Below, piece after piece: positions 8,902 to 18,516 of a stretch of 64,000 bases of DNA; the first letter of the stretch is position 1, and the number at the start of each line of letters is the position of its first letter. A program made the translations under genes and the position numbers. Below the pieces are notes generated by a model. It had not been told where the DNA came from, did not search any database, and saw only the letters and a program-made list of their open reading frames with translations. The DNA is taken from NCBI RefSeq assembly GCF_016864555.1, contig NZ_CP044011.1, positions 4,111,501 through 4,175,500 of the forward strand, read 5' to 3'. The DNA is from Sinorhizobium sp. BG8 (GTDB lineage Bacteria; Pseudomonadota; Alphaproteobacteria; Rhizobiales; Rhizobiaceae).

Positions 8902-10131
8902 TCACGCGGGGTTTTCGCTCAAGCGTTCCTTCTTTTGAAAATCCTTGAGGCGTCGGCCGACAAAGAAAGTACCCGCTGAGATCAGTGCGAACGCCACGGC
9001 AATGAGCCCGAGACTGACTGTCAGGCTCGAGACCTGCGCGATAAACCCAAGCACGGCGGGACCGAGCAGGAGGCCCGTATACCCCATGGTTGTGACGATC
9101 GACATCGCCCTTCCTGCTGCACGCGAGCCGATCCTGCCGGCCGATGCGAACACCGCCGGTATCATGTTGGCCACGCCAAAACCGCAGAAAGCCAGGATGA
9201 CCAGGCTTACTCCAACGCTCCTGCCAAACAACATTGCAGAAAGCGAAGCGGCGCAAACGATTCCGCCAAATCGCAGAACATTCACGTGTCCTACTCTTCT
9301 GGTCACGGAGTCACCGACCAACCGGCCGAGCGCCATCGCAGCCGCAAAGATCGCAAAACCGTAGGCACCGACACTTTCCGAAGCGCCGACCGTGTCGACG
9401 AGATAGACCGCCGACCAGTCCATGATTCCGCCCTCCGCGAGAAACGCCAGGAAGGCGATGATCCCGAACATGAAGACGAGCACAGTTTGCGATGAATTCA
9501 GTTTGGCTGCAGCGCCGGAAGCAGCGGTCTTCGCGGCATGTGTACCGTGGTGGTCGCTGTTCCTGGCGAACAACAGTGTCGCCAGCGCCGTAAGCACCAC
9601 CAGAACTCCCGCTCCGCCCAGGCACTCATGCAATCGGCCACCATAGGTCACGATCATTCCGACAAGAAAAGCGCCGATGATGTTGCCGATACTGAACAAG
9701 GCATGGAACGAAGACATCAAGTGCCTGTCGGTGTCGCGCTCGATCTCGGAAGCTTCAATGTTCATGGAAACGTCGAGCGTTCCAAAGCCAGCGCCAGCAA
9801 CGAACAGGAGCATCCCTAGCGACATCAGACCATCTACGAAAGGAACCAGAAATATGGCGAGGCCGAACGCCACACTCCCACAGAGGCTCAGCGCATAGCT
9901 CGTAAAGCGGTCACTGAACCGACCGACATTCACCATGAGGACGATCGCCCCGAAGGCAAAACACAGGAGCAAAGTTCCGAGTTGCGCCTTGTCCAGGCCC
10001 ATCTTTGCGGAAAGCAGCGGCAGGCTCGAAGCCCACGCCCCAATTCCGACGCCGCCCGCAAGGAAGAGAAGGCTGCAACGCACGCGCTTCGAGCTGCGGA
10101 CGGTGTCAACGGAAATTCCATACTTGGCCAT
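8902..10131 (-). CDS. MFS transporter, sugar permease type
   Basis: 409 residues and 12 predicted membrane segments starting LLFLAGGVGIGAWASSLPLL. The loop GRFSDRFTSY between segments 2 and 3 matches the MFS G-x-x-x-D-R pattern, and GRLVGDSVTRRVG repeats it in the second half. It resembles the FucP/YbjJ-like branch that moves sugars or drugs with protons. The start at 10131 (MAKYGISVDTVRSSKR) gives a short cytoplasmic N-terminus before the first segment; the open frame extends 205 codons upstream, but that stretch is basic, hydrophilic and unlike a membrane protein. It converges on the isomerase gene and probably belongs to the same catabolic island. Confidence 0.85.
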   Translation of the reverse strand: MAKYGISVDTVRSSKRVRCSLLFLAGGVGIGAWASSLPLLSAKMGLDKAQLGTLLLCFAFGAIVLMVNVGRFSDRFTSYALSLCGSVAFGLAIFLVPFVDGLMSLGMLLFVAGAGFGTLDVSMNIEASEIERDTDRHLMSSFHALFSIGNIIGAFLVGMIVTYGGRLHECLGGAGVLVVLTALATLLFARNSDHHGTHAAKTAASGAAAKLNSSQTVLVFMFGIIAFLAFLAEGGIMDWSAVYLVDTVGASESVGAYGFAIFAAAMALGRLVGDSVTRRVGHVNVLRFGGIVCAASLSAMLFGRSVGVSLVILAFCGFGVANMIPAVFASAGRIGSRAAGRAMSIVTTMGYTGLLLGPAVLGFIAQVSSLTVSLGLIAVAFALISAGTFFVGRRLKDFQKKERLSENPA

Positions 10132-10683
10132 GCAGATAAACCCAAATCGTCGCCATAAATGAAGAGGTGCGGTTGTCGACGCAGGCGAACGGACAGAAAC
10201 CTCGATTCCAGCCGTTCTAGTGCGTGGCTGGCAAGAAGCAAGCTCGCACTGGTCATTCTTGTAACGCACGCTGATGCACCCGGCGACCTGCGACCCCTCC
10301 CTCGCTTCGCTCCATCTCCGATGTGCAGGCTGCGCCGACGTCTTGCCACCATCTCCGTAAATGCGAAATCGTGGGCGTTTCCATGGCGCTTCGAGCCACA
10401 TCTTCACCAGAGGCATGCTGCCAGGACGATGGGGGAGAGAAATGGTTCGCCCATCCGGCGCCGGAATTATCGTGCTTGCTGGGGAGAGCTTCTTCCAGCT
10501 GGATCGGAGTCTCCGGCCGGTCGCCCGGTCCGGTTCAGAGAGATAGCTGGTCGCGTACCCGTGCCGCCCGCCGGCTGGCGTCGCAATTCCCGCCAAACCG
10601 CACCAGGCCCTCTCACGCCAATTGCACGGCGCCCTTTTAGAAGAGCGCCGTGCAACGATGGCATAGCTGATGGATGCGTTGGT
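10132..10683. other. Intergenic region between MFS gene and repeat-protein gene
   Basis: About 550 bases without a recognisable gene. The minus frame is open across it but its translation is basic and unlike any family I know; it may hold the decayed remains of a gene. A perfect 11-bp inverted repeat (TTGCACGGCGC at 10622-10632, GCGCCGTGCAA at 10645-10655, 12-base loop) is present and could be an intrinsic hairpin at the 3' side of the repeat-protein gene. Confidence 0.5.
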
Positions 10684-10703
10684 GGCGCGGCCGGAGCCGC
10701 GCC
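10684..10703 (-). terminator. GC-rich hairpin just after the repeat-protein gene
   Basis: Perfect 8-bp arms GGCGCGGC and GCCGCGCC with a 4-base loop, starting 8 bases past the stop codon of the giant gene. No T-run, so it is more likely an RNA end-protecting or factor-assisted hairpin. Confidence 0.45.
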
Positions 10704-10711
10704 GCCCTCTA

Positions 10712-13700
10712 TTAGATTGCCTGGTAGGCAGCGATGACCGCCGCAACCTGATCCGTGTCCAGTGCCTGCAGCTGGGACGTCGACAGAGCCTGCAGCTGAT
10801 CGCTGTTGAGGATCGTGATGTCGTCCGTGGACAGACCCGACAGTGCCTTGACGCTTATCGCCGCGATATCGTCGGTCGAGAACGTCGCAATGTCTTCCGT
10901 GGACATGGCGGCGATGGAGGCCGACGTGAGGGCTGCGACCTGAGCGGAGGTCAAAGCCTCTACCTGGGCGGAGCTCAGAGCGTCGATCTGGGTGGAGGTC
11001 AGAGCTGCCACCGCCTTCGTGTTCAAGGCGACAACCTGGTCAGTGGAGAGCGTGCCGATGCTCTCGGTGCTCAGGGAGCCGATCTGCGTTGCGCTGAGCG
11101 CGCCGACCTGCGTGGTGCTGAGCGCCCCGATCTGGTCGGAGGTGATTGCACCGACCTGGCTCGAGGTCAACGCAGCGACCTGGCTCGTCGAGAGGGCACC
11201 AATCTGGCCGCTGGAGAGCCCTGCGACCGTAGCCGTGGACAGTCCCGAAAGCGCCTTGGCGCTGATTGCGGCAATATCGGCCGTGTCGAACGTTGCCATG
11301 TCGTCCGTGGACATTGCGGCAATGTCTTCCGAGCTCAGGGCGGCGATCTGCGCGGTCGTCAGGTCGTCTACCTGATCGGAGGTCAGAGCCTCGATCTGGC
11401 TGGAGCTCAGTCCTGCGATCTGGGTCGTGGACAGGCCGGCGATCTGATCCGACGAGAGCAGCGCGATGTTGTCGGTGCTGATCGCCGTCAGCTGCGTTGC
11501 CCGGAGAGCGCCGATCTGCGTGGAGGTAAGACCTGCCAGCTGATCAGTGGTCAGGGCACCGAGCTGGCTCGAGGTCAGCCCTGCGACCTGGCCCGTCGTC
11601 AGAGCGCCGATCTGGGCGCTCGACAGTGCTGCGAAGGTGTCGGTGGACAGCCCAGCCACAGCCTTTGCGCTGATAGCCGCGATGTCTGCGGTATCAAACG
11701 TTGCGAGGTCTTCCGTCGACATGGCGCCGATTGCGGTCGAGCTCAGTGCTCCGATCTGCGCGGTGGTGAGACCGTCGATCTGGTCGGAGGTGAGTGCCCC
11801 GATCTGGCCGGAGGTCAGAGCGGCGACCTGTACCGTGCCGAGCGCGCCGATCTGGTCGGACGAGAGCAGTGCCACGTTGCCGGTGCTGAGAGCTGCGACC
11901 TGTGCTGCGCTGAGGACGCCGATCTGTGCCGAGGTCAATGCTTCGGCCTGGTCGGAGGTCAGAGCACCGATCTGGCTCGAGCTCAACACCTTGACCTGGC
12001 CGGTCGTCAGGGCAGAGATCTGGTCACTGCCGAGGGTCGCCAGGCTGGCGGTGGAGAGGCCCGAGACAGCCTTCGTGGAGATCGCAGCGATATCGGCGGT
12101 GTCGAAGGTCGCGAGGTCCTCGGTCGACATCGCGGCGAGCGCAGCCGAGCTGAGGGCGCCGATCTGCGCGGTGGTCAGATCGTCAACCTGATCGGAGGTC
12201 AGAGCGCCGATCTGGCTGGAGCTCAGTCCTGCGATCTGCGTCGTCGTAAGGGCACCGATCTGGTCGCTGGAGAGCAGAGCGATGTTGTCGGTGCTGATTG
12301 CCGAGAGCTGCGTCGCCCGGAGAGCGCCGATCTGCGTGGAGGTAAGACCTGCCAGCTGATCAGTGGTCAGGGCACCGATCTGGCCGGAGGTCAGCCCTGC
12401 GACCTGGCCCGTCGTCAGGGCGCCGATCTGGGTGCTCGAGAGAGCAGCGAAGGTGTCGGTGGACAGCCCAGCCACAGACTTTGCGCTGATGGCCGCGATG
12501 TCTGCGGTATCAAACGTTGCGAGATCTTCCGTCGACATGGCGCCGATTGCGGTCGAGCTCAGTGCTCCGATCTGCGCGGTGGTGAGACCGTCGATCTGGT
12601 CGGAGGTGAGTGCCCCGATCTGGCCGGAGGTCAGAGCGGCGACCTGTACCGTGCCGAGCGCGGCGATCTGGTCGGACGAGAGCAGTGCCACGTTGCCGGT
12701 GCTGAGAGATGCGACCTGTGCTGCGCTGAGGACGCCGATCTGTGCCGAGGTCAATGCTTCGGCCTGGTCGGAGGTCAGAGCACCGATCTGGCTCGAGCTC
12801 AGCACCTTGACCTGGCCGGTCGTCAGGGCAGAGATCTGGTCACTGGAGAGGGTCGCAAGGTTCGCCGTGGACAGGCCCGCCAGAGCCTTCGTGCTGATCG
12901 CGGCAATATCGGCGGTGTCGAACGTTGCCAGCTCGTCGGCGGACATGGCGGCGAAGGCAGCCGAACTCAGGGCACCGATCTGGCCGGTGGTCAGGCCAGC
13001 GATCTGATCGGAGGTGAGAGCTCCGAACTGGGTGGAGGTGAGGCCGGCGATCTGGCTCGTCGTGAGAGCTGCGATCTGGTCACTGCCGAGCGCTGCAATG
13101 TTGTCCGTGGAGAGACCCGACAGGGCCTTCAGGCTGATTGCAGCGACATCCGCCGTCGAGAACGTGGCGATATCGTCCGAGGTCAGTGCGGCAAGGGCAG
13201 CGGAGCTCATCACGGCGACCTGCGCGGTGGTGAGTGCCTGGACCTGGTCGGTATCCAGAGCCTCGAACTGCGCGGACGTGAGGGCCGCGATTGCCTTGGT
13301 GCCAAGCGTTGCGATCTGGTCGGTGGAGAGTGCGGAGATGTTATCCGTGCTCAGTGCCGCGACCTGGATTGCGCTCAGTGCGCCGATCTGAGCCGACGTC
13401 ATGGCGCCGAGCTGATCGGAGGTGAGAGCCGCGATCTGGCCAGAGCTCAGCGATGCAACCTGGGCCGTGCTGAGCGCGGCGACCTGGTCGCTTCCGAGTG
13501 CTGCGAAGTTGCCGGTCGACAGACCCGACAGGGCCTTTACGCTGATCGCGGCGATGTCGGCGGTCGAGAACGTCGCCATATCTTCCGTGGACATTGCGGC
13601 GAAGGCAGCCGAGCTCAGCGCGCCGATCTGCCCGGTGGTCAGGCCGTCGATCTGGTCGGAGGTGAGAGCGCCGATCTGGGTGGAGCTCAGGCCTGCGATC

Positions 13701-15847
13701 TGGCCAGTCGAAAGTGCCGAGACCTGATCAGACGACAGTGCGGCGATGACGCCGGTGGAAAGTCCCGACAGCGCTTTCACGCTGATCGCGGCGATATCTG
13801 CGGTCGAGAACTTCGAAATGTCTTCCGAGGAGAGGACTGCGAGGTCTTCCGAACCCAGTGCGCCGATCTGCGTGGAGGTCAGAGCCTCGACCTGGCCCGT
13901 TGTCAAAGCGTCGAGTTGTGCGGAGGTCAAAGCTCCCACGGCCTTGGCAGTAAGAGAAGCGACCTGGTCCGTCGAGAGCGCGGTGACGTTGTCGGTGCTG
14001 AGTGCAGTGATCTGCGTCGCGCTCAGGGCAGCGAGCTGCGAAGAGCTCAATGCGCCAACCTGGTCGGACGTCAGCGCGCCGAGCTGGCCGGAGGTCAGGC
14101 CAGCGATCTGGGCCGTGGTCAGCGCTCCGATCTGGCTGCTCGAAAGCGTGGCAAAGTTGTCGCTCGTCAGTCCGGCCAGAGCCTTCACGCTGAGTGCAGC
14201 GACATCGGCGGTCGAGAACGTTGCCAGATCATCGGTGGACATGGCAGCGATTGCAGTCGAACCGAGTGCACCGATCTGGGCAGTACTGAAGCCGTCGATC
14301 TGGTCCGAGGTGAGAGCGTCGATCTGCGCGGACGTAAGGGAGCCGACGATCTTTGCGCTCAGAGCGGAGATCTGGTCGCTGGAGAGGGCGGCGACGTTGC
14401 CCGTGCTCAGTGCAGCGACTTGCGTTGCGCTAAGGACGCCGATCTGTGCGGAGGTCAATGCGCCGATCTGGTCGGAAGTGATTGCCCCGATCTGGCTCGA
14501 TCCCAGTGCCTTGACCTGACCGGTGCTCAGGGCAGCGATCTGGTCGCTTCCAAGCGCGGCAAGGTTGGCGGTGGAGAGACCCGCGAGGGCTTTCACGCTG
14601 ATCGCCGCGATGTCGGCGGTCGAGAATGCAGCCAGGTCCTCGGTGCTCAAGGCAGCGATGGCAGCCGAGCTGAGCGAGCCGATCTGTGCAGTGCTGAGAA
14701 CACCGATCTGGTCGGAAGTAAGAGCATCTACCTGTGCGGACGTGAGCGCAGCAACAGCCTTCGTGCTCAGCGAACCGATCTGGCCGGTCGAGAGCGTCAC
14801 GAGGTTGTCGGTGCTCACTGCTCCAACTTGCGTTGCGCTAAGGGCGGCGACCTGCGTGGTGGTCAGAACGCCGAGCTGGTCCGAGGTCAGAGAGCCGACC
14901 TGGCTCGAGCTGAGGGCAGCAACCTGGGCCGTCGTCAGGACGGCGACCTGATCCGTGCCGAGAGCCGAAAGAGTGGCCGTGGACAGGCCCGACAGCGCCT
15001 TCACGCTGATCGCTGCGATATCTGCGGTCGAGAACTTCGAGAGGTCGTCCGAGGACAGGACTGCGAGATCCTCTGCAGTGAATGCAGCGATCTGCGCGGA
15101 GGTCAGGGCCTCGACCTGATCGGAGGTGAGTGCATCGAGCTGGGCCGAGGTCAATGCCCCTACAGCCTTGGTGCTGAGCGTGGCGATCTGGTCCGTCGAG
15201 AGCGCTACGATGTTGCCGGTGCTCAGTGCAGCAACCTGGGTGGCGCTCAGGGCACTCATCTGAGCCGAGCTCAGCACGCCCATCTGGTCGGTCGTCAAGG
15301 CGCCGATCTGGCTGGTCTTCAGGGCTGCGATCTGGCCGGTGGACAGGGCGGCGAACTGGTCGGTGGAGAGCGCTGCGAGGTTGCCCGTGGACAGGCCTGC
15401 AAGGGCCTTGGCGCTGATCGCCGCAATTTCGGCGGTGGAGAAGGTTGCGAATTCGTCCGAGCTAAGAGCGGCAATCGCGGAAGAGCTCAGGGCGCTGATC
15501 TGTGACGTGGACAGACCTTCGATCTGTGCGGAGGTCAGGGCTTCGAACTGGGTGGAGCTCAGAGCTGCGATCTGGGCGGTGGCAAGGCTTCCGATCTGCG
15601 CCGAGTCCAGGATCGCCAGCTGGTCAAGGCTGAGACCCTTGATCGCCGTCGTCGATACCGCGCTAAGCTGCGAGCTGCTGAGGGCAGCGAAATCTTCCGT
15701 CTCAAGGGCCGCGATCTGGGCCGAGCTCAGCACCTTGATCTGCGCGGTGCTCAGGGCCGCGATGTCGCTGGTGTTCAGAGAAGCGATTGTTGCAGTGGAA
15801 AGCGACCGGATCTGATTGACGGTCAAGGAGGAAATGATCGAAGTCAT
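10712..15847 (-). CDS. Giant Ser/Thr-rich octapeptide-repeat protein (1,711 residues)
   Basis: From about residue 8 to the end the protein is an unbroken run of octads of the form L-[ST]-[ST]-x-[QDE]-[IVL]-x-[AGS], for example LSTAQIAA and LTSDQIGA, so the period is 8 residues (24 bases). A marker octad pair, FSTADIAA-ISVKALSG, recurs 13 times; ten of the twelve intervals are exactly 17 octads (136 residues) and two are 10 octads. I see no Cys, Trp, His or Pro, and a single Tyr in the C-terminal AAYQAI. There is no signal peptide, membrane segment or RTX tail. The pattern fits a solenoid, either a beta-helix or stacked short helices with Ser/Thr caps. No function is known to me; a surface or scaffold role is inference. 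It is read away from a GT41 glycosyltransferase gene, which makes its many Ser/Thr positions likely glycosylation sites. The ribosome site is weak (AGG only). Confidence 0.85.
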   Translation of the reverse strand: MTSIISSLTVNQIRSLSTATIASLNTSDIAALSTAQIKVLSSAQIAALETEDFAALSSSQLSAVSTTAIKGLSLDQLAILDSAQIGSLATAQIAALSSTQFEALTSAQIEGLSTSQISALSSSAIAALSSDEFATFSTAEIAAISAKALAGLSTGNLAALSTDQFAALSTGQIAALKTSQIGALTTDQMGVLSSAQMSALSATQVAALSTGNIVALSTDQIATLSTKAVGALTSAQLDALTSDQVEALTSAQIAAFTAEDLAVLSSDDLSKFSTADIAAISVKALSGLSTATLSALGTDQVAVLTTAQVAALSSSQVGSLTSDQLGVLTTTQVAALSATQVGAVSTDNLVTLSTGQIGSLSTKAVAALTSAQVDALTSDQIGVLSTAQIGSLSSAAIAALSTEDLAAFSTADIAAISVKALAGLSTANLAALGSDQIAALSTGQVKALGSSQIGAITSDQIGALTSAQIGVLSATQVAALSTGNVAALSSDQISALSAKIVGSLTSAQIDALTSDQIDGFSTAQIGALGSTAIAAMSTDDLATFSTADVAALSVKALAGLTSDNFATLSSSQIGALTTAQIAGLTSGQLGALTSDQVGALSSSQLAALSATQITALSTDNVTALSTDQVASLTAKAVGALTSAQLDALTTGQVEALTSTQIGALGSEDLAVLSSEDISKFSTADIAAISVKALSGLSTGVIAALSSDQVSALSTGQIAGLSSTQIGALTSDQIDGLTTGQIGALSSAAFAAMSTEDMATFSTADIAAISVKALSGLSTGNFAALGSDQVAALSTAQVASLSSGQIAALTSDQLGAMTSAQIGALSAIQVAALSTDNISALSTDQIATLGTKAIAALTSAQFEALDTDQVQALTTAQVAVMSSAALAALTSDDIATFSTADVAAISLKALSGLSTDNIAALGSDQIAALTTSQIAGLTSTQFGALTSDQIAGLTTGQIGALSSAAFAAMSADELATFDTADIAAISTKALAGLSTANLATLSSDQISALTTGQVKVLSSSQIGALTSDQAEALTSAQIGVLSAAQVASLSTGNVALLSSDQIAALGTVQVAALTSGQIGALTSDQIDGLTTAQIGALSSTAIGAMSTEDLATFDTADIAAISAKSVAGLSTDTFAALSSTQIGALTTGQVAGLTSGQIGALTTDQLAGLTSTQIGALRATQLSAISTDNIALLSSDQIGALTTTQIAGLSSSQIGALTSDQVDDLTTAQIGALSSAALAAMSTEDLATFDTADIAAISTKAVSGLSTASLATLGSDQISALTTGQVKVLSSSQIGALTSDQAEALTSAQIGVLSAAQVAALSTGNVALLSSDQIGALGTVQVAALTSGQIGALTSDQIDGLTTAQIGALSSTAIGAMSTEDLATFDTADIAAISAKAVAGLSTDTFAALSSAQIGALTTGQVAGLTSSQLGALTTDQLAGLTSTQIGALRATQLTAISTDNIALLSSDQIAGLSTTQIAGLSSSQIEALTSDQVDDLTTAQIAALSSEDIAAMSTDDMATFDTADIAAISAKALSGLSTATVAGLSSGQIGALSTSQVAALTSSQVGAITSDQIGALSTTQVGALSATQIGSLSTESIGTLSTDQVVALNTKAVAALTSTQIDALSSAQVEALTSAQVAALTSASIAAMSTEDIATFSTDDIAAISVKALSGLSTDDITILNSDQLQALSTSQLQALDTDQVAAVIAAYQAI
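11461..12846 (-). repeat. Recent 816-bp-offset tandem duplication inside the repeat gene
   Basis: Bases 11461-12030 and 12277-12846 are nearly identical at a constant offset of 816 bases (34 octads, two 136-residue super-repeats). Several independent anchor points give the same offset: 11521/12337, 11641/12457, 11881/12697 and 12001/12817. Elsewhere in the gene the super-repeats are much more diverged, so this duplication is recent. Confidence 0.8.
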
Positions 15848-16304
15848 GAACGCGCGCCTATGATGTTAGCCCGTGGCCGTTCGACTCGACGCCACCATCG
15901 GCTTCGACCCGTTCAGCGCCCAGTGGGACGGAAACAATGTTGCATGGAACATGGCTCGCAGGAGCCGGCGCGTTGGAATGGCATCATGCATCCAGAGCGC
16001 CTAGACGCCCTGATTCCTACGCGTATGACGCGATCGTCTTGCCGGGAGCAAGAACGTTTCACCGAGAACTGGCTGCAGTGCCTCGACGAGTCGCGTTCCT
16101 TAAGAGAAACCTTGCGCAACATTTATCCATCAGTTTCTAATTTTGTGTTAACGGCTCGTAAGGAATTCGGTGTTCCGGATTTCGCGAAGCGCTCATTTTT
16201 GGGGGATTCGTTTGATGTAAGGACAAGCGCCTTGAGTGGGCGCACGGGGGCCGTTCACAACAAAACGACAAGCTCAAGGCAAGTTAGCACCGATAGAAAG
16301 AGAA
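15848..16304. promoter_or_regulatory. Divergent region between repeat-protein gene and GT41 gene
   Basis: About 450 bases with no convincing gene. It should hold the leftward promoter for the giant gene and the rightward one for the glycosylation genes. An AT-rich island (about 16125-16155) is the likeliest rightward promoter area. An open plus-strand frame crosses it, but its translation is Arg/Ser-rich and shows no family features. Confidence 0.5.
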
Positions 16305-18403
16305 ATGACGCTTTCGCGCATCGTTGCAACTCCAGCTGTGAAGCCGCCTGCACCCGGGATGTCCATGACCATCAACAACGCATCAGACTTCGTTTCCCCC
16401 GCGCTGGCCTGTTGGAGCGGGCGCGTAATCAGACCCTCCCCCTCGCCGAAGTATTCCAGATCGCCGAGGGCCTGAATGCAGCCGGACAGCGGGCGCAGGC
16501 AGCGGAACTCTACAAGAGCTGGATTGCCTTCAACGATGGCAATCCCCTGCTTCACCTCGTCTACTTCAACTATTCCGTCACTCTGCGGCAGTTGGGCGAT
16601 ATCGCCGGCTCGATCCACGCCCTGCGCGCCTGCCTCAAGCTCGACCCGAAGTTCGGCCCCGCGCATATCAACCTCGGCCGGGCGCTTGAGGATTGCGGTC
16701 TGGCCGGCCAGGCCATCCAGCAGTGGCGGAGCTATGCGGAGGCGACGTCGGAAGTCACGCCCGACAGGCTGGGTCATCGCCTGATGACGTTGCAGCACAT
16801 TGGTCGCGTTCTCGAGGGCGCCGGCATTCTGGAGGAGGCTGAAGCCGCCTTGTGGCAGGCGATCGAGTTGCAGCCCGACAGAACAGAGGCAGGCCAGCAC
16901 TGGACGTCGCTCAGGCAAACCCAATGCAAGTGGCCGACCCTGGTGCCGTCGCTTCATGTCACGGCGCGGCAATTGCTGGACGCCATGTCCCCCCTCACCC
17001 TCGGCTGCTACTCCGACGACCCACTGTTCCAGCTCGCCAAGGCCTATCGCTACAACAAGTCACTTGTCGGCCGACCCGACCTCAGAGGTTTCCCGCGCAA
17101 GCCGCCACGCCAGAAGTCCGGCACCGCGCAGCGACTTCGCATCGGCTACGTCTCTTCCGATCTGCGCGATCACGCGGTCGGCTTTGCGTTGAGCGAAGTT
17201 CTGGAATTGCACGACAAGAGCAGCGTCGAGATTTTCGCCTACTACTGCGGCGAGGCGCGCGTCAACGATCCCACGCAGGAGCGGATCAAGAGGGCCGTCG
17301 ATTGCTGGCGCGACATCAGTGCGCAAGGCGACGAGGAAGCGGCCGCGCAGATCTTTGCCGATGAAATCGACGTTCTCGTGGACGTCAACGGTTACACCAA
17401 GCACGCGCGCACGAAGATCTTCGCGTATCGCCCGGCACCGGTCATCGTCAATTTCTGCGGCTATCCCGGTTCGATGGCCAGCCCGTTCCATCAGTACATC
17501 ATCGCCGACGAACACATCCTCCCGCCTGAGAACGAGATCTACTATTCCGAAAAAGTGCTGAGGATTGCCTGCAACCAGCCGATCGACCGCAAACGGCAGA
17601 TCGGCGCGCGCCCCAGTCGCGCCGAGGCCGGGCTACCCGAGGACGCATTCATCTTTGCCTCCTTCAACGGCATGAAGAAGATTACAGCCAATTGCTTTGC
17701 CCGCTGGATGGCAATCCTTTCGGGGACGCCTGGAAGCGTGCTCTGGTTGCTCGGCGGAGATGCGGGCGTCAATGAGCGCCTGCGAGAAGCAGCAACCCAG
17801 GCCGGCGTGGCGCCAGAGCGCCTCATCTTTGCGTCCAAGGCCTCCAATCCGAACCATCTCGCCCGGATCGGCCTCGCGGATCTCTTCCTCGACACTTTCC
17901 CCTATGGGGCCCATTCCACCGCGGCGGACGCGATCACCATGGGATTGCCGGTGCTCACGATTTCCGGGAAGAGCTTTGCCTCGCGCTTCTGCGGCAGCAT
18001 CGTTTCGGCGGCCGGCGTTCCGGAGCTGATCTGCAGCGGCCCCGACGAGTATGTCAGCCGGGCCATCGCCTTTGCACACGACCGCCAGAGCCTTGCAGAA
18101 ATCAGGGAGTCGTTGCAGCGCCAGCGCGAAACCAGCGCATTGCGCGACATACCGGGCCTGGCGAGCCGTCTCGAAGAACTGTTCTGGCAAATGCAGGGAG
18201 AGGCCGAGCGTGGAGAAACGCCCGTACCGGACCTTCAGAACCTCGACATCTACTACGAAATCGGTGCCGAGATCGTCCTGCAGAACATCGAGTTCGAGGA
18301 CGATCATAGCTACAGACAGCGCTATCTCGAAAAGCTGACCGAATGGGACAACTACGCTCCGCTCGCACGCGATTCCCGACTGTGGTCGGAACGGAAGGCT
18401 TAG
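16305..18403 (+). CDS. TPR plus GT41 (OGT/SPINDLY-type) glycosyltransferase, frameshifted near N-terminus
   Basis: The C-terminal half is a clear GT41 domain: IGYVSSDLRDHAVGF (His of the catalytic region kept), DVLVDVNGYTKHAR, NFCGYPGSMASPFHQYIIAD, IFASFNGMKKIT (UDP-binding Lys kept), SVLWLLGG and ADLFLDTFPYGAHSTAAD. N-terminal to it are TPR-like helices (FQIAEGLNAAGQRAQAAELY, NYSVTLRQLGDIAGSIHAL, GPAHINLGRALEDCG). Family members transfer GlcNAc or another sugar to Ser/Thr of proteins or to glycans in the cytoplasm. The natural N-terminus seems to be in another frame: ATG 16305 or 16365 gives MTINNASDFVSPALA, then one base appears to be missing near 16405-16412, after which the frame continues LLERARNQTLPLAEV. 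If real the frameshift removes the start; if it is an assembly error the protein is about 700 residues. Next gene 113 bases on. Confidence 0.8.
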
Positions 18404-18516
18404 GCGCCTTCAGCGCAGCATTGGTTGAAAGTTGAATTGCCGGAATGTTTTCCTCGCCGCGGCGGACGCTAGCGAGGCGGCTTCAGGCGGCATCGGTTGA
18501 AAGCGACGAGGACAGC

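Noticed and set aside
10670-15505. A 1,611-codon open frame on the plus strand, antisense to the giant repeat gene, with a repetitive Gly/Arg/Asp/Leu-rich product
   Set aside because: It is a by-product of the 24-bp DNA period: the codons used for the octad have no stop in that antisense frame, and repeats on one strand make repeats on the other. It has no sensible start site and its product is full of Cys and Arg. The minus-strand product keeps an exact hydrophobic pattern, so that is the gene.
10712-15847. Short-period repeats that might be taken for a CRISPR array or a satellite
   Set aside because: There are no unique spacers between identical repeats; the 24-base units are degenerate at third codon positions and keep one reading frame, which is the mark of a coding repeat.
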